Shown in pieces: positions 26,211 to 34,459 of a stretch of DNA of 64,000 nt (within the stretch, counting starts at the first letter, position 1; every line of letters begins with the position of its first letter). The position numbers and the translations under genes are program-made. A model generated the notes under the pieces. That model was not told the DNA's origin and made no database searches. It saw nothing but the letters and a program-made list of their open reading frames with translations. This DNA is from an uncultured Prevotella sp. (GTDB taxonomy: Bacteria; Bacteroidota; Bacteroidia; Bacteroidales; Bacteroidaceae): assembly GCA_944319795.1 (NCBI GenBank), contig CALUFA010000002.1:86296-150295 (forward strand), given 5' to 3'.

Positions 26211-26248
26211 CAAAAAAGGCCGTCATGCATCGAGTCATGACGGCCTTT
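26211..26248 (-). terminator. Intrinsic terminator of the small secreted protein gene
   Basis: Perfect 13-bp arms aaaggccgtcatg (26215-26227) and catgacggccttt (26236-26248), loop 8 nt; on the minus strand the stem runs straight into TTTTTT. Confidence 0.93.
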
Positions 26249-26265
26249 CCGTTATAAGTGTGAAT

Positions 26266-26628
26266 TTACTTTATCAAACCACGGTTGTTGAACGTAGCGT
26301 TAAGCAACATGAGGTACTTACGATACTGATCCTGGGTCAATACGTAACGCATGTACTTAAGATCCTTCTCAACAGCCTTCTTAACCATGCTTTCACGCTC
26401 GTCGGCATTGGCTCCGGCAGCGTTCATCATGTCTGCGCAGAAAGAAGTATGAATGTCTTGCACCGCCTCAGCCTGGTCGATAGAGAGACCCAAGCAGTCT
26501 GCAAGCCTGTCATAGTTCACCGCCATGTTGTAGGCGCTTGCGTTTTCTACGCTGTTCAACTTTTCGTTCTCCGCAAATGTCATAGTCATGCTGAGCACAG
26601 CTACGACGGTTAAAAACAATCTTTTCAT
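26266..26628 (-). CDS. Small secreted helical protein, function unknown
   Basis: 120 residues with a Sec signal peptide (MKRLFLTVVAVLSMTMTFA, cleavage before ENEK). The mature part is wholly alpha-helical in appearance: YDRLADCLGLSIDQAEAVQDIHTSF, then EKDLKYMRYVLTQDQYRKYLMLLN. The LTQDQYRKY pattern recalls the LTxxQ repeat of Spy/CpxP-like periplasmic chaperones, but the match is weak. It has its own promoter (about 105 bp upstream) and terminator. One Cys pair (C48, C67 region) could form a disulfide. Confidence 0.8.
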   Translation of the reverse strand: MKRLFLTVVAVLSMTMTFAENEKLNSVENASAYNMAVNYDRLADCLGLSIDQAEAVQDIHTSFCADMMNAAGANADERESMVKKAVEKDLKYMRYVLTQDQYRKYLMLLNATFNNRGLIK

Positions 26629-26732
26629 AATCCTTAAAATTTACTTTTTACCTTTGGACTTCGGTACTCTTCTCACGAATCGCCTCCGCCCGTTATCCTA
26701 AATTAATTAACTCTGTTTGTCTTTCGACGGTG

Positions 26733-26740
26733 CAAAGATA
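26733..26740 (-). promoter_or_regulatory. -7 box of the small secreted protein gene
   Basis: TATCTTTG on the minus strand; TTTG boxes lie 12 and 23 bp further up, neither at ideal spacing. Confidence 0.5.
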
Positions 26741-27013
26741 CGACCATTTCCGCAAACCTGGTGCAAAAACATCAAACTGTTTGCGCAAACAGCTTACTTT
26801 TTTGACTTAAATCAAAGATTCTGCTTTTATATTACGAAAATATGTCATAATAACATGTAATTCTATCACAATATGTAACAGCTCTGTCACATACTGTGAC
26901 AAATAACCTTACAGCCGCATAAAACTGACGCGTATGTATCCGTAAAACGTAAAACTTTATTTTATATGAATATTTGCAATCAACCTAAATACATCTAATT
27001 CCACATCCACTAC

Positions 27014-27146
27014 TAAGAAGTCAGTTGGTATTTGTCATTCCGGGCTTAGACCCGGAATCCAATAAAAGCCCTCTTACCAACAACTTGGCTGCATACACTG
27101 GATTCCGGGTCTAAGCCCGGAATGACAGAATGCCACCGACTTCTTA
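27014..27146. repeat. Long inverted repeat element, copy 1
   Basis: Arms 27014-27061 and 27099-27146 (48 nt each) pair with a few mismatches; the core is the GTCATTCCGGG palindrome. The right arm ends with GACAGAATGCCACCGACTTC and TTA, identical to the right arm of the element at 48395-48457. Confidence 0.8.
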
Positions 27147-27192
27147 TCCCTTAGGATGGGTTCATTTTCTTTATCTTTATATCGAACTGACG

Positions 27193-27376
27193 TATCTTTG
27201 AATAAGATAAGCTGCATCTCGGAGATGAAAATAAAAACTCGTTTCACTCGCTTTTATTTTGCATTTCGCTCGATTTGCATTATCTTTGAATAAGATAAGC
27301 TACATCTCGGAGATGAAAATAAAAACTCGTTTCACTCGCTTTTATTTTGCATTTCGCTCGATTTGCATTATCTTTG
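27193..27376 (+). promoter_or_regulatory. Tandem 88-bp duplication carrying the fkpB-like gene promoter
   Basis: Two 88-bp direct repeats (27193-27280, 27281-27368) differ at one base. Each carries TTTG (27258-27261, 27346-27349), 19 bp, TATCTTTG (27281-27288, 27369-27376); a further TATCTTTG starts the first unit. The last box is about 27 bp before the ATG, so two full promoters are stacked ahead of the gene. Confidence 0.8.
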
Positions 27377-27402
27377 CCGTCAAAAACAAACTTAACACAA
27401 TA

Positions 27403-28059
27403 ATGGAAAATAATTTGAACAGGTACATCGCAGTAGCCTACAAGCTCTACACCGTAGACAACGGAAAGAGCGAACTCGTAGAAGAAGCCACCGAAAAAGA
27501 GCCGTTCCAGTTCATCAGCGGATACGGCATAACGCTCGACGCGTTTGAAAAAGAGGTGGCCGGACTGGAAACAGGCGCCGAATTTGACTTCACCCTGCAG
27601 AAGGACGACGCCTACGGCGACTACGAACAGGAACATGTGCTCGACTTGGACAAAAGCGTATTCTGCATAAACGGACATTTCGACCACGAACATATATATA
27701 AGGACGCAGTAGTGCCGCTGCAAAACGACGACGGCAACAGGTTCTACGGCAAGATTCTCGAAGTAGGCCAAGACAGCGTTAAAGTAGACCTTAACCACCC
27801 GTTGGCAGGCCAAACGCTCAACTTCAAAGGGCATATCGTAGAAGCCAGGGAAGCCAACAACAGCGAAATACAGGGCCTGATAAACCGCATGAACGGCGAC
27901 GGATGCTGCTGCGGAGGGCACGGACACGAAGACGGATGCTGCTGCAGCCACGGACACGAGCACGACAACGGCGGATGCTGCGGACACAACCACGACAAGA
28001 ACGGCGGCGGATGCGGACACCACGGACACGGCGAAGGCGGATGCTGCCATGACAGGTAA
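27403..28059 (+). CDS. SlyD-like FKBP peptidyl-prolyl isomerase with metal-binding tail
   Basis: Prolyl isomerase/chaperone of the SlyD branch, 218 residues from MENNLNRYIAVAYKL at 27403 (an upstream ATG at 27259 would translate the promoter repeat). The FKBP core shows ISGYGITLDAFEKEVAGLETG and the inserted-flap region HIYKDAVVPLQNDDG, then VKVDLNHPLAGQTLNFKGHI. From residue 168 the tail is almost wholly Cys, His and Gly (CCCGGHGHEDGCCC and similar blocks), as in SlyD, so it probably binds Ni, Zn or Cu. Cytoplasmic. It precedes aroC, separated by a strong hairpin. Confidence 0.93.
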   Translation: MENNLNRYIAVAYKLYTVDNGKSELVEEATEKEPFQFISGYGITLDAFEKEVAGLETGAEFDFTLQKDDAYGDYEQEHVLDLDKSVFCINGHFDHEHIYKDAVVPLQNDDGNRFYGKILEVGQDSVKVDLNHPLAGQTLNFKGHIVEAREANNSEIQGLINRMNGDGCCCGGHGHEDGCCCSHGHEHDNGGCCGHNHDKNGGGCGHHGHGEGGCCHDR

Positions 28060-28080
28060 CCGACAAATACGTAACGACTG

Positions 28081-28157
28081 AAGGATGAATGATGAAAAAC
28101 GGCGGCTTAAAGGAAAAGCAAATGGCTGGCGTTTTTCATCATTCATCCTTAATTTTA
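28081..28157 (+). terminator. 20-bp perfect hairpin between fkpB-like gene and aroC
   Basis: Arms 28081-28100 and 28131-28150 are exact reverse complements (AAGGATGAATGATGAAAAAC), loop 30 nt, followed by AATTTTA. It can act as a terminator for the isomerase gene. Confidence 0.7.
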
Positions 28158-28173
28158 ATAACCATATAGAATA

Positions 28174-29250
28174 ATGCGCAACACTTTCGGCAACGTATTC
28201 AGACTGACAACCTTCGGCGAAAGCCACGGAGGAGCTATCGGCGGAGTGGTTGACGGCTATCCTGCCGGCATAGAAGTAGACATGGATTTCATCCAACAAG
28301 AACTTGACAGGCGCCGCCCCGGACAAAGCCCGATAACCACCGGACGCCAAGAGGCCGACCGGGTGGAAATATTAAGCGGCGTGTTCGAAGGCAAGTCGAC
28401 CGGCTGCCCGATAGGGTTCATCGTTAGGAACTCCAACCAAAGGCCGGCCGACTACGAAGAAATGCGCCAGGCGTTCAGGCCGTCGCACGCCGACTATACA
28501 TACACCAGCAAATACGGCACACGCGACCACCGCGGAGGCGGCCGCTCGTCGGCACGCATCACGATAAGCCGCTGCGTAGGAGGAGCGCTGGCAAAGCTCG
28601 CCCTTAAACAGCTCGGCATAAGCGTGCAGGCATATACGTCGCAAGTGGGAGGCATCGCCCTTGACGACGATTACCGCAAATACGACCTGTCGACGGCAGA
28701 AAGCAACATCGTAAGATGCCCCGACACGGCCAAGGCCGAGGAAATGGCCGACCTGATAAAAAAGGTAAAAGCCGAAGGCGACACCATAGGCGGAACGATA
28801 ACTTGCGTGATAAAAGGATGCCCGCCCGGCCTCGGCGAGCCGGAGTTCGACAAGCTGAACGCCGCCTTGGGCTACGCCATGCTCGGCATCAACGCCGCCA
28901 AGGGCGTAGAGTTCGGCGCAGGATTCGCCCTCACGACGATGCGTGGGAGCGAAGCCAACGACGTTTTCACATGCGAAAACGGCCACGTTTCAACGATAAC
29001 GAACCGCAGCGGAGGCATACAAGGGGGAATAAGTAACGGCATGGACATATACTTGCGCATAGCCTTCAAGCCCGTAGCCACACTGTTGCGCGAACAGCAA
29101 ACCGTAGACACGCATGGCAACCCGACGACACTTAAGGCACACGGACGGCACGACCCATGCGTACTGCCACGGGCTGTGCCGATAGTTGAAGCTATGGCTG
29201 CCATGACGATTCTCGACCATTACTTATTAGATAAAACATGTCTTTTATAG
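28174..29250 (+). CDS. aroC: Chorismate synthase
   Basis: Last enzyme of the shikimate pathway: EPSP to chorismate with reduced FMN. 358 residues, full length. Signatures include [21 protein letters not shown] at the start, [17 protein letters not shown], the [27 protein letters not shown] block (written here in parts, residues about 103-129) and [18 protein letters not shown] near the C-terminus. The flavin source is external; no flavin reductase domain is present. No clear promoter box directly upstream, so some expression may read through from the isomerase gene. Confidence 0.98.
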   Translation: MRNTFGNVFRLTTFGESHGGAIGGVVDGYPAGIEVDMDFIQQELDRRRPGQSPITTGRQEADRVEILSGVFEGKSTGCPIGFIVRNSNQRPADYEEMRQAFRPSHADYTYTSKYGTRDHRGGGRSSARITISRCVGGALAKLALKQLGISVQAYTSQVGGIALDDDYRKYDLSTAESNIVRCPDTAKAEEMADLIKKVKAEGDTIGGTITCVIKGCPPGLGEPEFDKLNAALGYAMLGINAAKGVEFGAGFALTTMRGSEANDVFTCENGHVSTITNRSGGIQGGISNGMDIYLRIAFKPVATLLREQQTVDTHGNPTTLKAHGRHDPCVLPRAVPIVEAMAAMTILDHYLLDKTCLL

Positions 29251-29263
29251 AATTTTAACGTTC

Positions 29264-29271
29264 GGGGGGGG
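29264..29271 (+). repeat. Poly-G tract (G8), intergenic
   Basis: Eight consecutive G between aroC and a candidate small RNA promoter, in the context TTCGGGGGGGGTAATTTT, which resembles the context of the coding tract at 51618-51625. Confidence 0.8.
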
Positions 29272-29290
29272 TAATTTTACAACCAATTTT

Positions 29291-29322
29291 CTTGTTAAAT
29301 AGCAAATATTATTGTAACTTTG
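29291..29322 (+). promoter_or_regulatory. Promoter of candidate small RNA
   Basis: CTTG (29291-29294), 20 bp, TAACTTTG (29315-29322). Nothing coding follows before the terminator at 29394-29422. Confidence 0.65.
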
Positions 29323-29328
29323 CAATCG

Positions 29329-29422
29329 ACAATCAGGGTTTGTGAAAATCTTGAATACGTCGAATTAAGTCTAGTTTAGTTTTTGTGTTGGTTGAGAGCG
29401 GTCGGTTGGCCGCTCTCTTTTT
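29329..29422 (+). ncRNA. Candidate small RNA, about 95 nt
   Basis: A promoter (29291-29322) and a strong intrinsic terminator (29394-29422) bracket about 95 nt with no ORF. The next gene (TraB/GumN protein) has its own -7 box at 29478-29485, so this is not simply its leader. The body is AU-rich with GU-rich single-stranded-looking segments before the terminator stem. It does not look like tmRNA, SRP RNA or RNase P. Start site inferred from box spacing. Confidence 0.55.
29394..29422 (+). terminator. Intrinsic terminator of the candidate small RNA
   Basis: 8-bp GC-rich stem gagagcgg/ccgctctc (29394-29401, 29410-29417) with an 8-nt loop and TTTTT. Confidence 0.9.
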
Positions 29423-29477
29423 ATGCCGGCCTGCAACACCAACGGACACGGCATACATGTTTACCGATTTTATTTCA

Positions 29478-29485
29478 TATATTTG
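29478..29485 (+). promoter_or_regulatory. -7 box of the TraB/GumN gene
   Basis: TATATTTG about 43 bp before the start codon; no good -33 box. Confidence 0.5.
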
Positions 29486-29528
29486 CAATCTGAATTTAAC
29501 ATTATTCAAACATTAAAACGACTTAAGT

Positions 29529-30431
29529 ATGAAAAGAACAAACCTACTCATGCTGCTCATGCTCGTAGCGATAGCAGCACAAGCCCAACTCTTATGGAAA
29601 ATCTCAGGCAACGGGCTGCAAAAACCTTCGTACATAATCGGCACTTACCACCTCGCCCCCGTATCGTTCACAGACAGCATCAAGGGGCTGAAAGAGGCGC
29701 TGGAGGCTTCAGAACAGGTGTACGGAGAAATTGTAATGGCTGACATGATGAAGCCTGAGAACATGACGAAAATGCAATCGGCCATGATGCTTCCCGAAGG
29801 GCAGACTATCGACAAGCTATACACGGAGGAGGAAATGGCACGCATCAACACTATGCTAAAAAGCATAATGGGCGTTGACATGACAAACCCGATGGTAGCC
29901 CAACAACTCGGGAAAATCACCCCTCAGGCTCTACAGACTCAACTCGCAGTACTTATGTACCTGAAAAAGCACACAGGATTCGACCCCAACCAGACTTTCG
30001 ACGGATACTTCCAGCAGGAAGCCACGGCAAAAGGCAAACCCGTTGGCGCTCTTGAAACCATAGATTTCCAAATAGAAATATTATACAAAGGCATGTCGAT
30101 GGAACGCCAAAAACAACTGTTGCTCTGTCTTGCCGACAATATGGAGTTTAACGAGGAGCTGACGGAAAACGTAGTGAAGGCCTTCTTCTCGCAAGACCTT
30201 GACGGCATAGAGGAAGCCATGAACGCAAAACTTAACAACACATGCGACGGTACGCCCGAAGAAAAAGAGATTCTCATATACAAGCGCAACGACAACTGGA
30301 TCAAGCAAATGCCTGAGATAATGAAGCAAAAGGCTACGCTGTTCGCCGTCGGAGCCGGCCACCTGCCGGGCGAGCGCGGCGTGTTGGCACAGCTGAAGAA
30401 AGCCGGATATACGGTTGAAGGCGTTAAGTAA
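29529..30431 (+). CDS. TraB/GumN family protein, exported
   Basis: 300 residues with a signal peptide (MKRTNLLMLLMLVAIAAQA). The mature protein opens LLWKISGNGLQKPSYIIGTYHL and ends with FAVGAGHLPGERGVLAQLKKAGYTV, the two conserved GTxH/GxGHLxG blocks of the TraB/GumN (Tiki-like) fold, which may be metal-dependent proteases. ALETIDFQIE in the middle is a further family motif. Periplasmic location expected. Monocistronic, ending at a shared bidirectional terminator. Confidence 0.9.
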   Translation: MKRTNLLMLLMLVAIAAQAQLLWKISGNGLQKPSYIIGTYHLAPVSFTDSIKGLKEALEASEQVYGEIVMADMMKPENMTKMQSAMMLPEGQTIDKLYTEEEMARINTMLKSIMGVDMTNPMVAQQLGKITPQALQTQLAVLMYLKKHTGFDPNQTFDGYFQQEATAKGKPVGALETIDFQIEILYKGMSMERQKQLLLCLADNMEFNEELTENVVKAFFSQDLDGIEEAMNAKLNNTCDGTPEEKEILIYKRNDNWIKQMPEIMKQKATLFAVGAGHLPGERGVLAQLKKAGYTVEGVK

Positions 30432-30451
30432 ACCGACATTAAGAATAAAAC

Positions 30452-30503
30452 AACCGCCGCCATTGATAACCGGATAAGTATCAATGGCGGCGGTTTTATT
30501 TTT
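30452..30503. terminator. Bidirectional intrinsic terminator
   Basis: 16-bp perfect stem aaccgccgccattgat/atcaatggcggcggtt (30452-30467, 30480-30495). TTTTATTTTT follows on the plus strand, and the minus-strand side reads TTGTTTTATTC, so it serves both convergent genes. Confidence 0.93.
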
Positions 30504-30520
30504 AATCCGGCCACAATAAA

Positions 30521-32128
30521 CTATTTCATAGGTTCCGTCTCATAGTCAGCTTTCCTTATGGAACCGTCGGCAATGCCGTGCAAGAACAATTCAAGATTTG
30601 AATAACCCGACGGTGTTATGGCGCTTCCGTCGGCGGCGTTGTTTGGATTCAATCCCTTCTCCTGCTCGTATTTGTCGGGCAGTCCGTCGCCGTCCGAGTC
30701 GAGGATTAGTTTATCTCCTTCGTTCATGCCGAGATAAGGATAACACGTTACGGCCTTGCCTTCAACGTCGAACTCGTCGCATCTCGACAGCTTTACATCG
30801 TATGGAGTATTTATTATGCCAAATCCACGGCTTACCTTTCCATCCGTATGCCCTGCGAATTGCGGGTCGACACGGCCTGCTGCCTCGTCAAGCAGACGGC
30901 GGTCAACCTCGTCGTATCTCGGAAGAGACGCCCCGGCACCGCTCGTAACGGCGCGGTAAGCCTCGTCGGCTGTCTGCAAACGCATTCCGCTCGACACTTC
31001 CTGCGACATCAAGGCATGCTTCTTAAAGTTTGCCTCATCGTTGCCGAGCACCATGTTTACTGCCCGGTCGGCACTGCCAGACGTAAATCCGTACCAGTTG
31101 TCGGCATTGACCTTACGCAAGGTCTCGTCACTCCAGCAAGGCATTGACGAATCGACAAACTTATTTCCAAGCTCAAACTTATTACCTTTCACAAGCCATT
31201 GGCCTTGACCATCTTTCGTGGAAGCCTCGAAAAAGAACCTTTTCTCCTTTAGGTTTGCCGCCGTAGCAGGCCCTGGACGGAAATAGTTGTTCACCATGTA
31301 GACACGGTTGTAATTGTCGCCGTTGTTTATCGACTTGTTGCATTCGCCTCCGTAAAGCGAATTAGGCTTTCCCCAGTTGAACACGACGTTGTTGAAAAAC
31401 TCGCTGTCTACATACTGGTCGTGGTCGCCGGGATTCTTGCTGGCGTTGCGAACGCCGTTGAAACGCGGCGAACGGCTGTTGCTGTTGGTTATCAGGCAGT
31501 GGTGCATCGTGCTGTGCTCGCCTCCCCATTGCGTAGCGTAAGCACGCGCCCCCTTGGCGTTTTTCGACGCGTACAGCCCTTCGCCGATTATCGACCACTG
31601 CACGGTTGTCGAGTCGCAGTCGTACATGGTCATACATTCCTCCATCGACCATGTTATCGAGCAATGGTCGATTATAACGTTCCGGGTATTCTCAACGTCG
31701 ATTGCCGGGTTGCTCTCGTCGGGCACGTCGCCGGCACGGAAGCGCATATAACGGATTATGACGTTAGGTTTCGACACGGCGAACTTATACCCTGCTATGC
31801 ATACTCCGCCTCCGGGAGCCGTCGAACCGTCGATAGTTACGTTAGGATGGGCGAACTTCAGTTCTGACGTAAGGTATATCGTGCCACACGTTTTGAAAAG
31901 GATTGTACGCGGAGAATCGTCGCCGGAACGCAACGCCCAGCGGAAAGTACCCTCGACAAGGTCGTTATCCGTGCAGTCGTCGTTGCGCGTTACGTAATAG
32001 ACTTTTCCCCCACGGCCTCCGGTAGTGTATTTGCCGAACCCCTCTGCGCCCGGGAAAGCCAACTGCCGTTGCGCCATTACGGGCATGCACAACAAGGCAC
32101 AAAAGGCAATAGATAAAAGTTTTTTCAT
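30521..32128 (-). CDS. Secreted pectate lyase (PL1-like)
   Basis: 535 residues with a signal peptide (MKKLLSIAFCALLCMPVMA). The body is a parallel beta-helix enzyme: QLAFPGAEGFGKYTTGGRGG at the mature N-terminus, IDGSTAPGGGVCIAGYK, VIIRYMRFRAGD, and VIIDHCSITWSMEEC, all typical of Bacteroidetes PL1 lyases that cleave polygalacturonate by beta-elimination. Near the C-terminus DSDGDGLPDKYE is a thrombospondin type 3-like calcium loop. It is not in a classical PUL: no SusC/SusD pair is next to it. The ExuT-like transporter at 14.3 kb could take up the resulting uronates, which is inference. Confidence 0.9.
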   Translation of the reverse strand: MKKLLSIAFCALLCMPVMAQRQLAFPGAEGFGKYTTGGRGGKVYYVTRNDDCTDNDLVEGTFRWALRSGDDSPRTILFKTCGTIYLTSELKFAHPNVTIDGSTAPGGGVCIAGYKFAVSKPNVIIRYMRFRAGDVPDESNPAIDVENTRNVIIDHCSITWSMEECMTMYDCDSTTVQWSIIGEGLYASKNAKGARAYATQWGGEHSTMHHCLITNSNSRSPRFNGVRNASKNPGDHDQYVDSEFFNNVVFNWGKPNSLYGGECNKSINNGDNYNRVYMVNNYFRPGPATAANLKEKRFFFEASTKDGQGQWLVKGNKFELGNKFVDSSMPCWSDETLRKVNADNWYGFTSGSADRAVNMVLGNDEANFKKHALMSQEVSSGMRLQTADEAYRAVTSGAGASLPRYDEVDRRLLDEAAGRVDPQFAGHTDGKVSRGFGIINTPYDVKLSRCDEFDVEGKAVTCYPYLGMNEGDKLILDSDGDGLPDKYEQEKGLNPNNAADGSAITPSGYSNLELFLHGIADGSIRKADYETEPMK

Positions 32129-32163
32129 TTTAATGATAGATTAGTAGATAAAGATTATGTTAT

Positions 32164-33069
32164 TTACAAAACGCCGGTTATCTCGCTTACCGACTTACAT
32201 CCGTGGCTGTCGAGCCACTCGTTGATGCCGTCGCGCACCTTTACCGTAACCGTAGGGTCGATGAAATTGGCCGTACCTATCTCTATGGCCGTGGCTCCGG
32301 CCATGAAGAACTCTATCGCGTCATGAGCGTTGCTAATGCCTCCCAAACCGATAACAGGTATCTTTACGGCCTTAGCTACCTGCCAAACCATGCGCAACGC
32401 CACGGGTTTCACGGCCGGGCCGCTAAGTCCTCCCGTTCCAATGCTAAGCATCGGGCAACGCCGCTCAATGTCTATCGCCATGCCCATAAGAGTGTTGATG
32501 AGCGACACGCTGTCTGCCCCCTCAGCCTCGACGGCACGGGCTATCTCGGCAATGTCGGTCACATTAGGCGACAGCTTGACGATAAGCGTCTTGCCGTATC
32601 TCGCCCTTACTGCCTTAACCACGCTCGCAGCACCTGCGCATGTGACGCCGAACGCCATGCCTCCGTCCCTCACATTGGGGCATGATATGTTCAGTTCTAT
32701 TGCAGGAATGTTGTCAAGCTCACCGATACGTGCGGCGCACTCGGCGTAGTCTTCGGGCGAAGAACCGCTCACGTTGACGATGAAATTAGTGTCAATGTCC
32801 TTTATTTCAGGGTAAATGTGCTCGCAGAAATAATCCACACCCTTGTTTTGCAGCCCCACGCAGTTGAGCATTCCCGAGGCAGTCTCGACCATACGTGGAT
32901 AATCATTGCCCTGACGCGGATTCAGGGTCGTACCCTTGACGATTATTCCGCCTATCCCTTCAAGCGGTACGAAATCAGCATATTCAGGGCCGTAGCCGAA
33001 CGTTCCGGATGCGGTCATCACTGGATTCTTAAGCCGCAAACCTTTTATATTCACACTTAAATCTGCCAT
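32164..33069 (-). CDS. pyrD: Dihydroorotate dehydrogenase, class 1B catalytic subunit
   Basis: FMN-dependent oxidation of dihydroorotate to orotate in pyrimidine synthesis. 301 residues from [17 protein letters not shown] at 33069 (the longer open frame would add pyrK-overlapping sequence). [17 protein letters not shown], the ELNISCPNV block with the catalytic cysteine of class 1B, KLSPNV, and [19 protein letters not shown] are visible. It overlaps pyrK by 13 bp, the normal 1B arrangement using NAD via PyrK. Confidence 0.97.
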   Translation of the reverse strand: MADLSVNIKGLRLKNPVMTASGTFGYGPEYADFVPLEGIGGIIVKGTTLNPRQGNDYPRMVETASGMLNCVGLQNKGVDYFCEHIYPEIKDIDTNFIVNVSGSSPEDYAECAARIGELDNIPAIELNISCPNVRDGGMAFGVTCAGAASVVKAVRARYGKTLIVKLSPNVTDIAEIARAVEAEGADSVSLINTLMGMAIDIERRCPMLSIGTGGLSGPAVKPVALRMVWQVAKAVKIPVIGLGGISNAHDAIEFFMAGATAIEIGTANFIDPTVTVKVRDGINEWLDSHGCKSVSEITGVL

Positions 33070-33833
33070 GTCAGTTTGTTTATATTGATTACCGGCCCTT
33101 CTTTGCAAACGCACACGTTGCCTTCCGTCGTCTTTTCTACGCAACAAAGGCATGCGCCAACGCCGCAGGCCATCTTATTCTCAAGCGAAACCTCACACTC
33201 AATGCCATTCGCCTTGGCATATTTTGCAACCGCAACCATCATCGGTTTCGGGCCGCATGTTGATATACGGTCGAAACGAACCTCGTCCAATACGGAATGG
33301 TTGGTAACAAAACCGCGCTCACCGACCGTCCCGTCCTCAGTGGTGACACACACGCGGCCATATTTCTCAAACTCGTCGAGCAAGAGCAAATCCTTCTTTG
33401 AGCGCGCCCCAAGCAGGAATACTGGGCGGCAACCTGCATCATTGAGTTTCTTACCGAAATAGAGCAAAGGGGCGACACCAACTCCGCCACCAACCAAAAG
33501 CACCTTTTCGCCCTCACCGGCAGGCATCGTAAAGCTGTTACCCAACGGGAACATGCAGTTCAACACGTCTCCTGCCTGCAAACAAGACAAACGACGCGTG
33601 CCGTCGCCTACGGCCGCAACGAGCAGCCACAGCTGGTTGGCATCATAATCAACGAAATTAACCGAGATTGGACGACGCAGGAAAGTAGTGGGTGAACCGT
33701 CGACCCTAACCTCGACGAACTGCCCCGGAAGAATATCGGGCAGCATGCCGTCTTGCGTCAATTTGATCAGAACATACTTGTCATTAATATGTTCCACCGA
33801 AACGACTTTTAAGTCGGAAACGTATTTTTTCAT
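33057..33833 (-). CDS. pyrK: Dihydroorotate dehydrogenase electron transfer subunit
   Basis: Passes electrons from PyrD to NAD through FAD and a [2Fe-2S] cluster. 258 residues: [12 protein letters not shown] (FAD loop), [17 protein letters not shown] (NAD loop), and the cluster cysteines in CGVGACLCC followed by a fourth in VCVCKEG near residue 240. First gene of the pyrK-pyrD operon with a textbook promoter 52 bp upstream. Confidence 0.97.
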   Translation of the reverse strand: MKKYVSDLKVVSVEHINDKYVLIKLTQDGMLPDILPGQFVEVRVDGSPTTFLRRPISVNFVDYDANQLWLLVAAVGDGTRRLSCLQAGDVLNCMFPLGNSFTMPAGEGEKVLLVGGGVGVAPLLYFGKKLNDAGCRPVFLLGARSKKDLLLLDEFEKYGRVCVTTEDGTVGERGFVTNHSVLDEVRFDRISTCGPKPMMVAVAKYAKANGIECEVSLENKMACGVGACLCCVEKTTEGNVCVCKEGPVININKLTWQI

Positions 33834-33884
33834 TCAAAACAGGTTTTTCTTTGATTTTATATGAATAATGTATGTTTCACTTTG

Positions 33885-33916
33885 CAAATTTACAAAATAA
33901 GGACACTTCATCCAAA
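33885..33916 (-). promoter_or_regulatory. pyrKD promoter
   Basis: TTTG (33916-33913), 20 bp, TAAATTTG (33892-33885) on the minus strand; exact match to both boxes. Confidence 0.78.
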
Positions 33917-33985
33917 GAAAAACCAGTTAAACATCATAAATGCGGCTCACGCCTATCGGCGATTAAACCGCATTCATGTAAAAAG

Positions 33986-34459
33986 TCACTTCTTGGGAAC
34001 GAAACTCTCGTAAGTAAGGTCGTCGAAATACACCCTGATCTCTGTAATCTGCCTCTGAGGCCGCTCAACATACTTTACTTCCGGCCTAATAACGGCGGCA
34101 TTATGCCGTTGCGGCGCATGCTGGACGCCGGCTTCGGGATTATCAGAAAACAAATCAGGCACCAGCCCGTCTGTAGGTGAAGCCATCCCTATGTGGTTAT
34201 TGCCGCCGTCACCGGCTTGGCCGTCGGCATCCTTACCTTCGTTCACAAACATCGCACCGTGGCCGAACATCAGCCAGTCGGTATTCAAGTTCGGTATTTT
34301 ACTCTTTATAGCCTCGACCGTGTTTAGCGTCGGTTTTGTACGATTGTTAAAGATGCTGCTGAGCGACGCGGCATTAATCCCTATGAAGTTGGCGAACGTC
34401 TGTTGGCTCATGTGCTGAGCCTCCATTATCTGCCTGATTCTGTCTTTCATTTCTGTCAT
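33986..34459 (-). CDS. XRE-family transcriptional regulator
   Basis: 157 residues. Residues about 4-65 form a helix-turn-helix of the Cro/CI type: MSQQTFANFIGINAASLSSIFNN as the HTH core, then PTLNTVEAIKSKIPNLNTDWLMFG. The rest is a Gly/Asp-rich linker and a short beta-rich C-terminal piece (ITEIRVYFDDLTYESFV). Such proteins are common in Bacteroidales outside prophages; no phage genes adjoin it. It faces a 770-bp AT-rich gene-free region that may hold its operators. Confidence 0.88.
   Translation of the reverse strand: MTEMKDRIRQIMEAQHMSQQTFANFIGINAASLSSIFNNRTKPTLNTVEAIKSKIPNLNTDWLMFGHGAMFVNEGKDADGQAGDGGNNHIGMASPTDGLVPDLFSDNPEAGVQHAPQRHNAAVIRPEVKYVERPQRQITEIRVYFDDLTYESFVPKK

Larger units (their letters stand above)
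25948..26265. other. Convergent intergenic region with array R3 and a terminator
   Basis: It lies between the receptor gene and a minus-strand small secreted protein. It contains the best-preserved 22-bp array (26063-26143) and an intrinsic terminator for the minus strand (26211-26248). No coding signal. Confidence 0.75.
26629..27402. other. Long intergenic region with hairpin element and duplicated promoter
   Basis: A 774-bp stretch between divergent genes. It holds the -7 box for the secreted protein (26733-26740, minus), a weakly related TCACAATATGTAAC/GTCACATACTGTGAC stretch (26867-26902), a 48-bp stem hairpin element (27014-27146) and an 88-bp tandem promoter duplication (27193-27368). 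No ORF with coding character. Confidence 0.7.

Noticed and set aside
27280-28350. 356-residue minus-strand ORF across the SlyD-like gene and aroC start
   Set aside because: Its low-complexity Val/Ser/Ala sequence is the complement of the Cys/His/Gly tail; both plus-strand genes are well supported.
33986-34459. XRE protein as a prophage repressor
   Set aside because: No phage structural, integrase or lysis genes nearby; single HTH regulators are common in this group.
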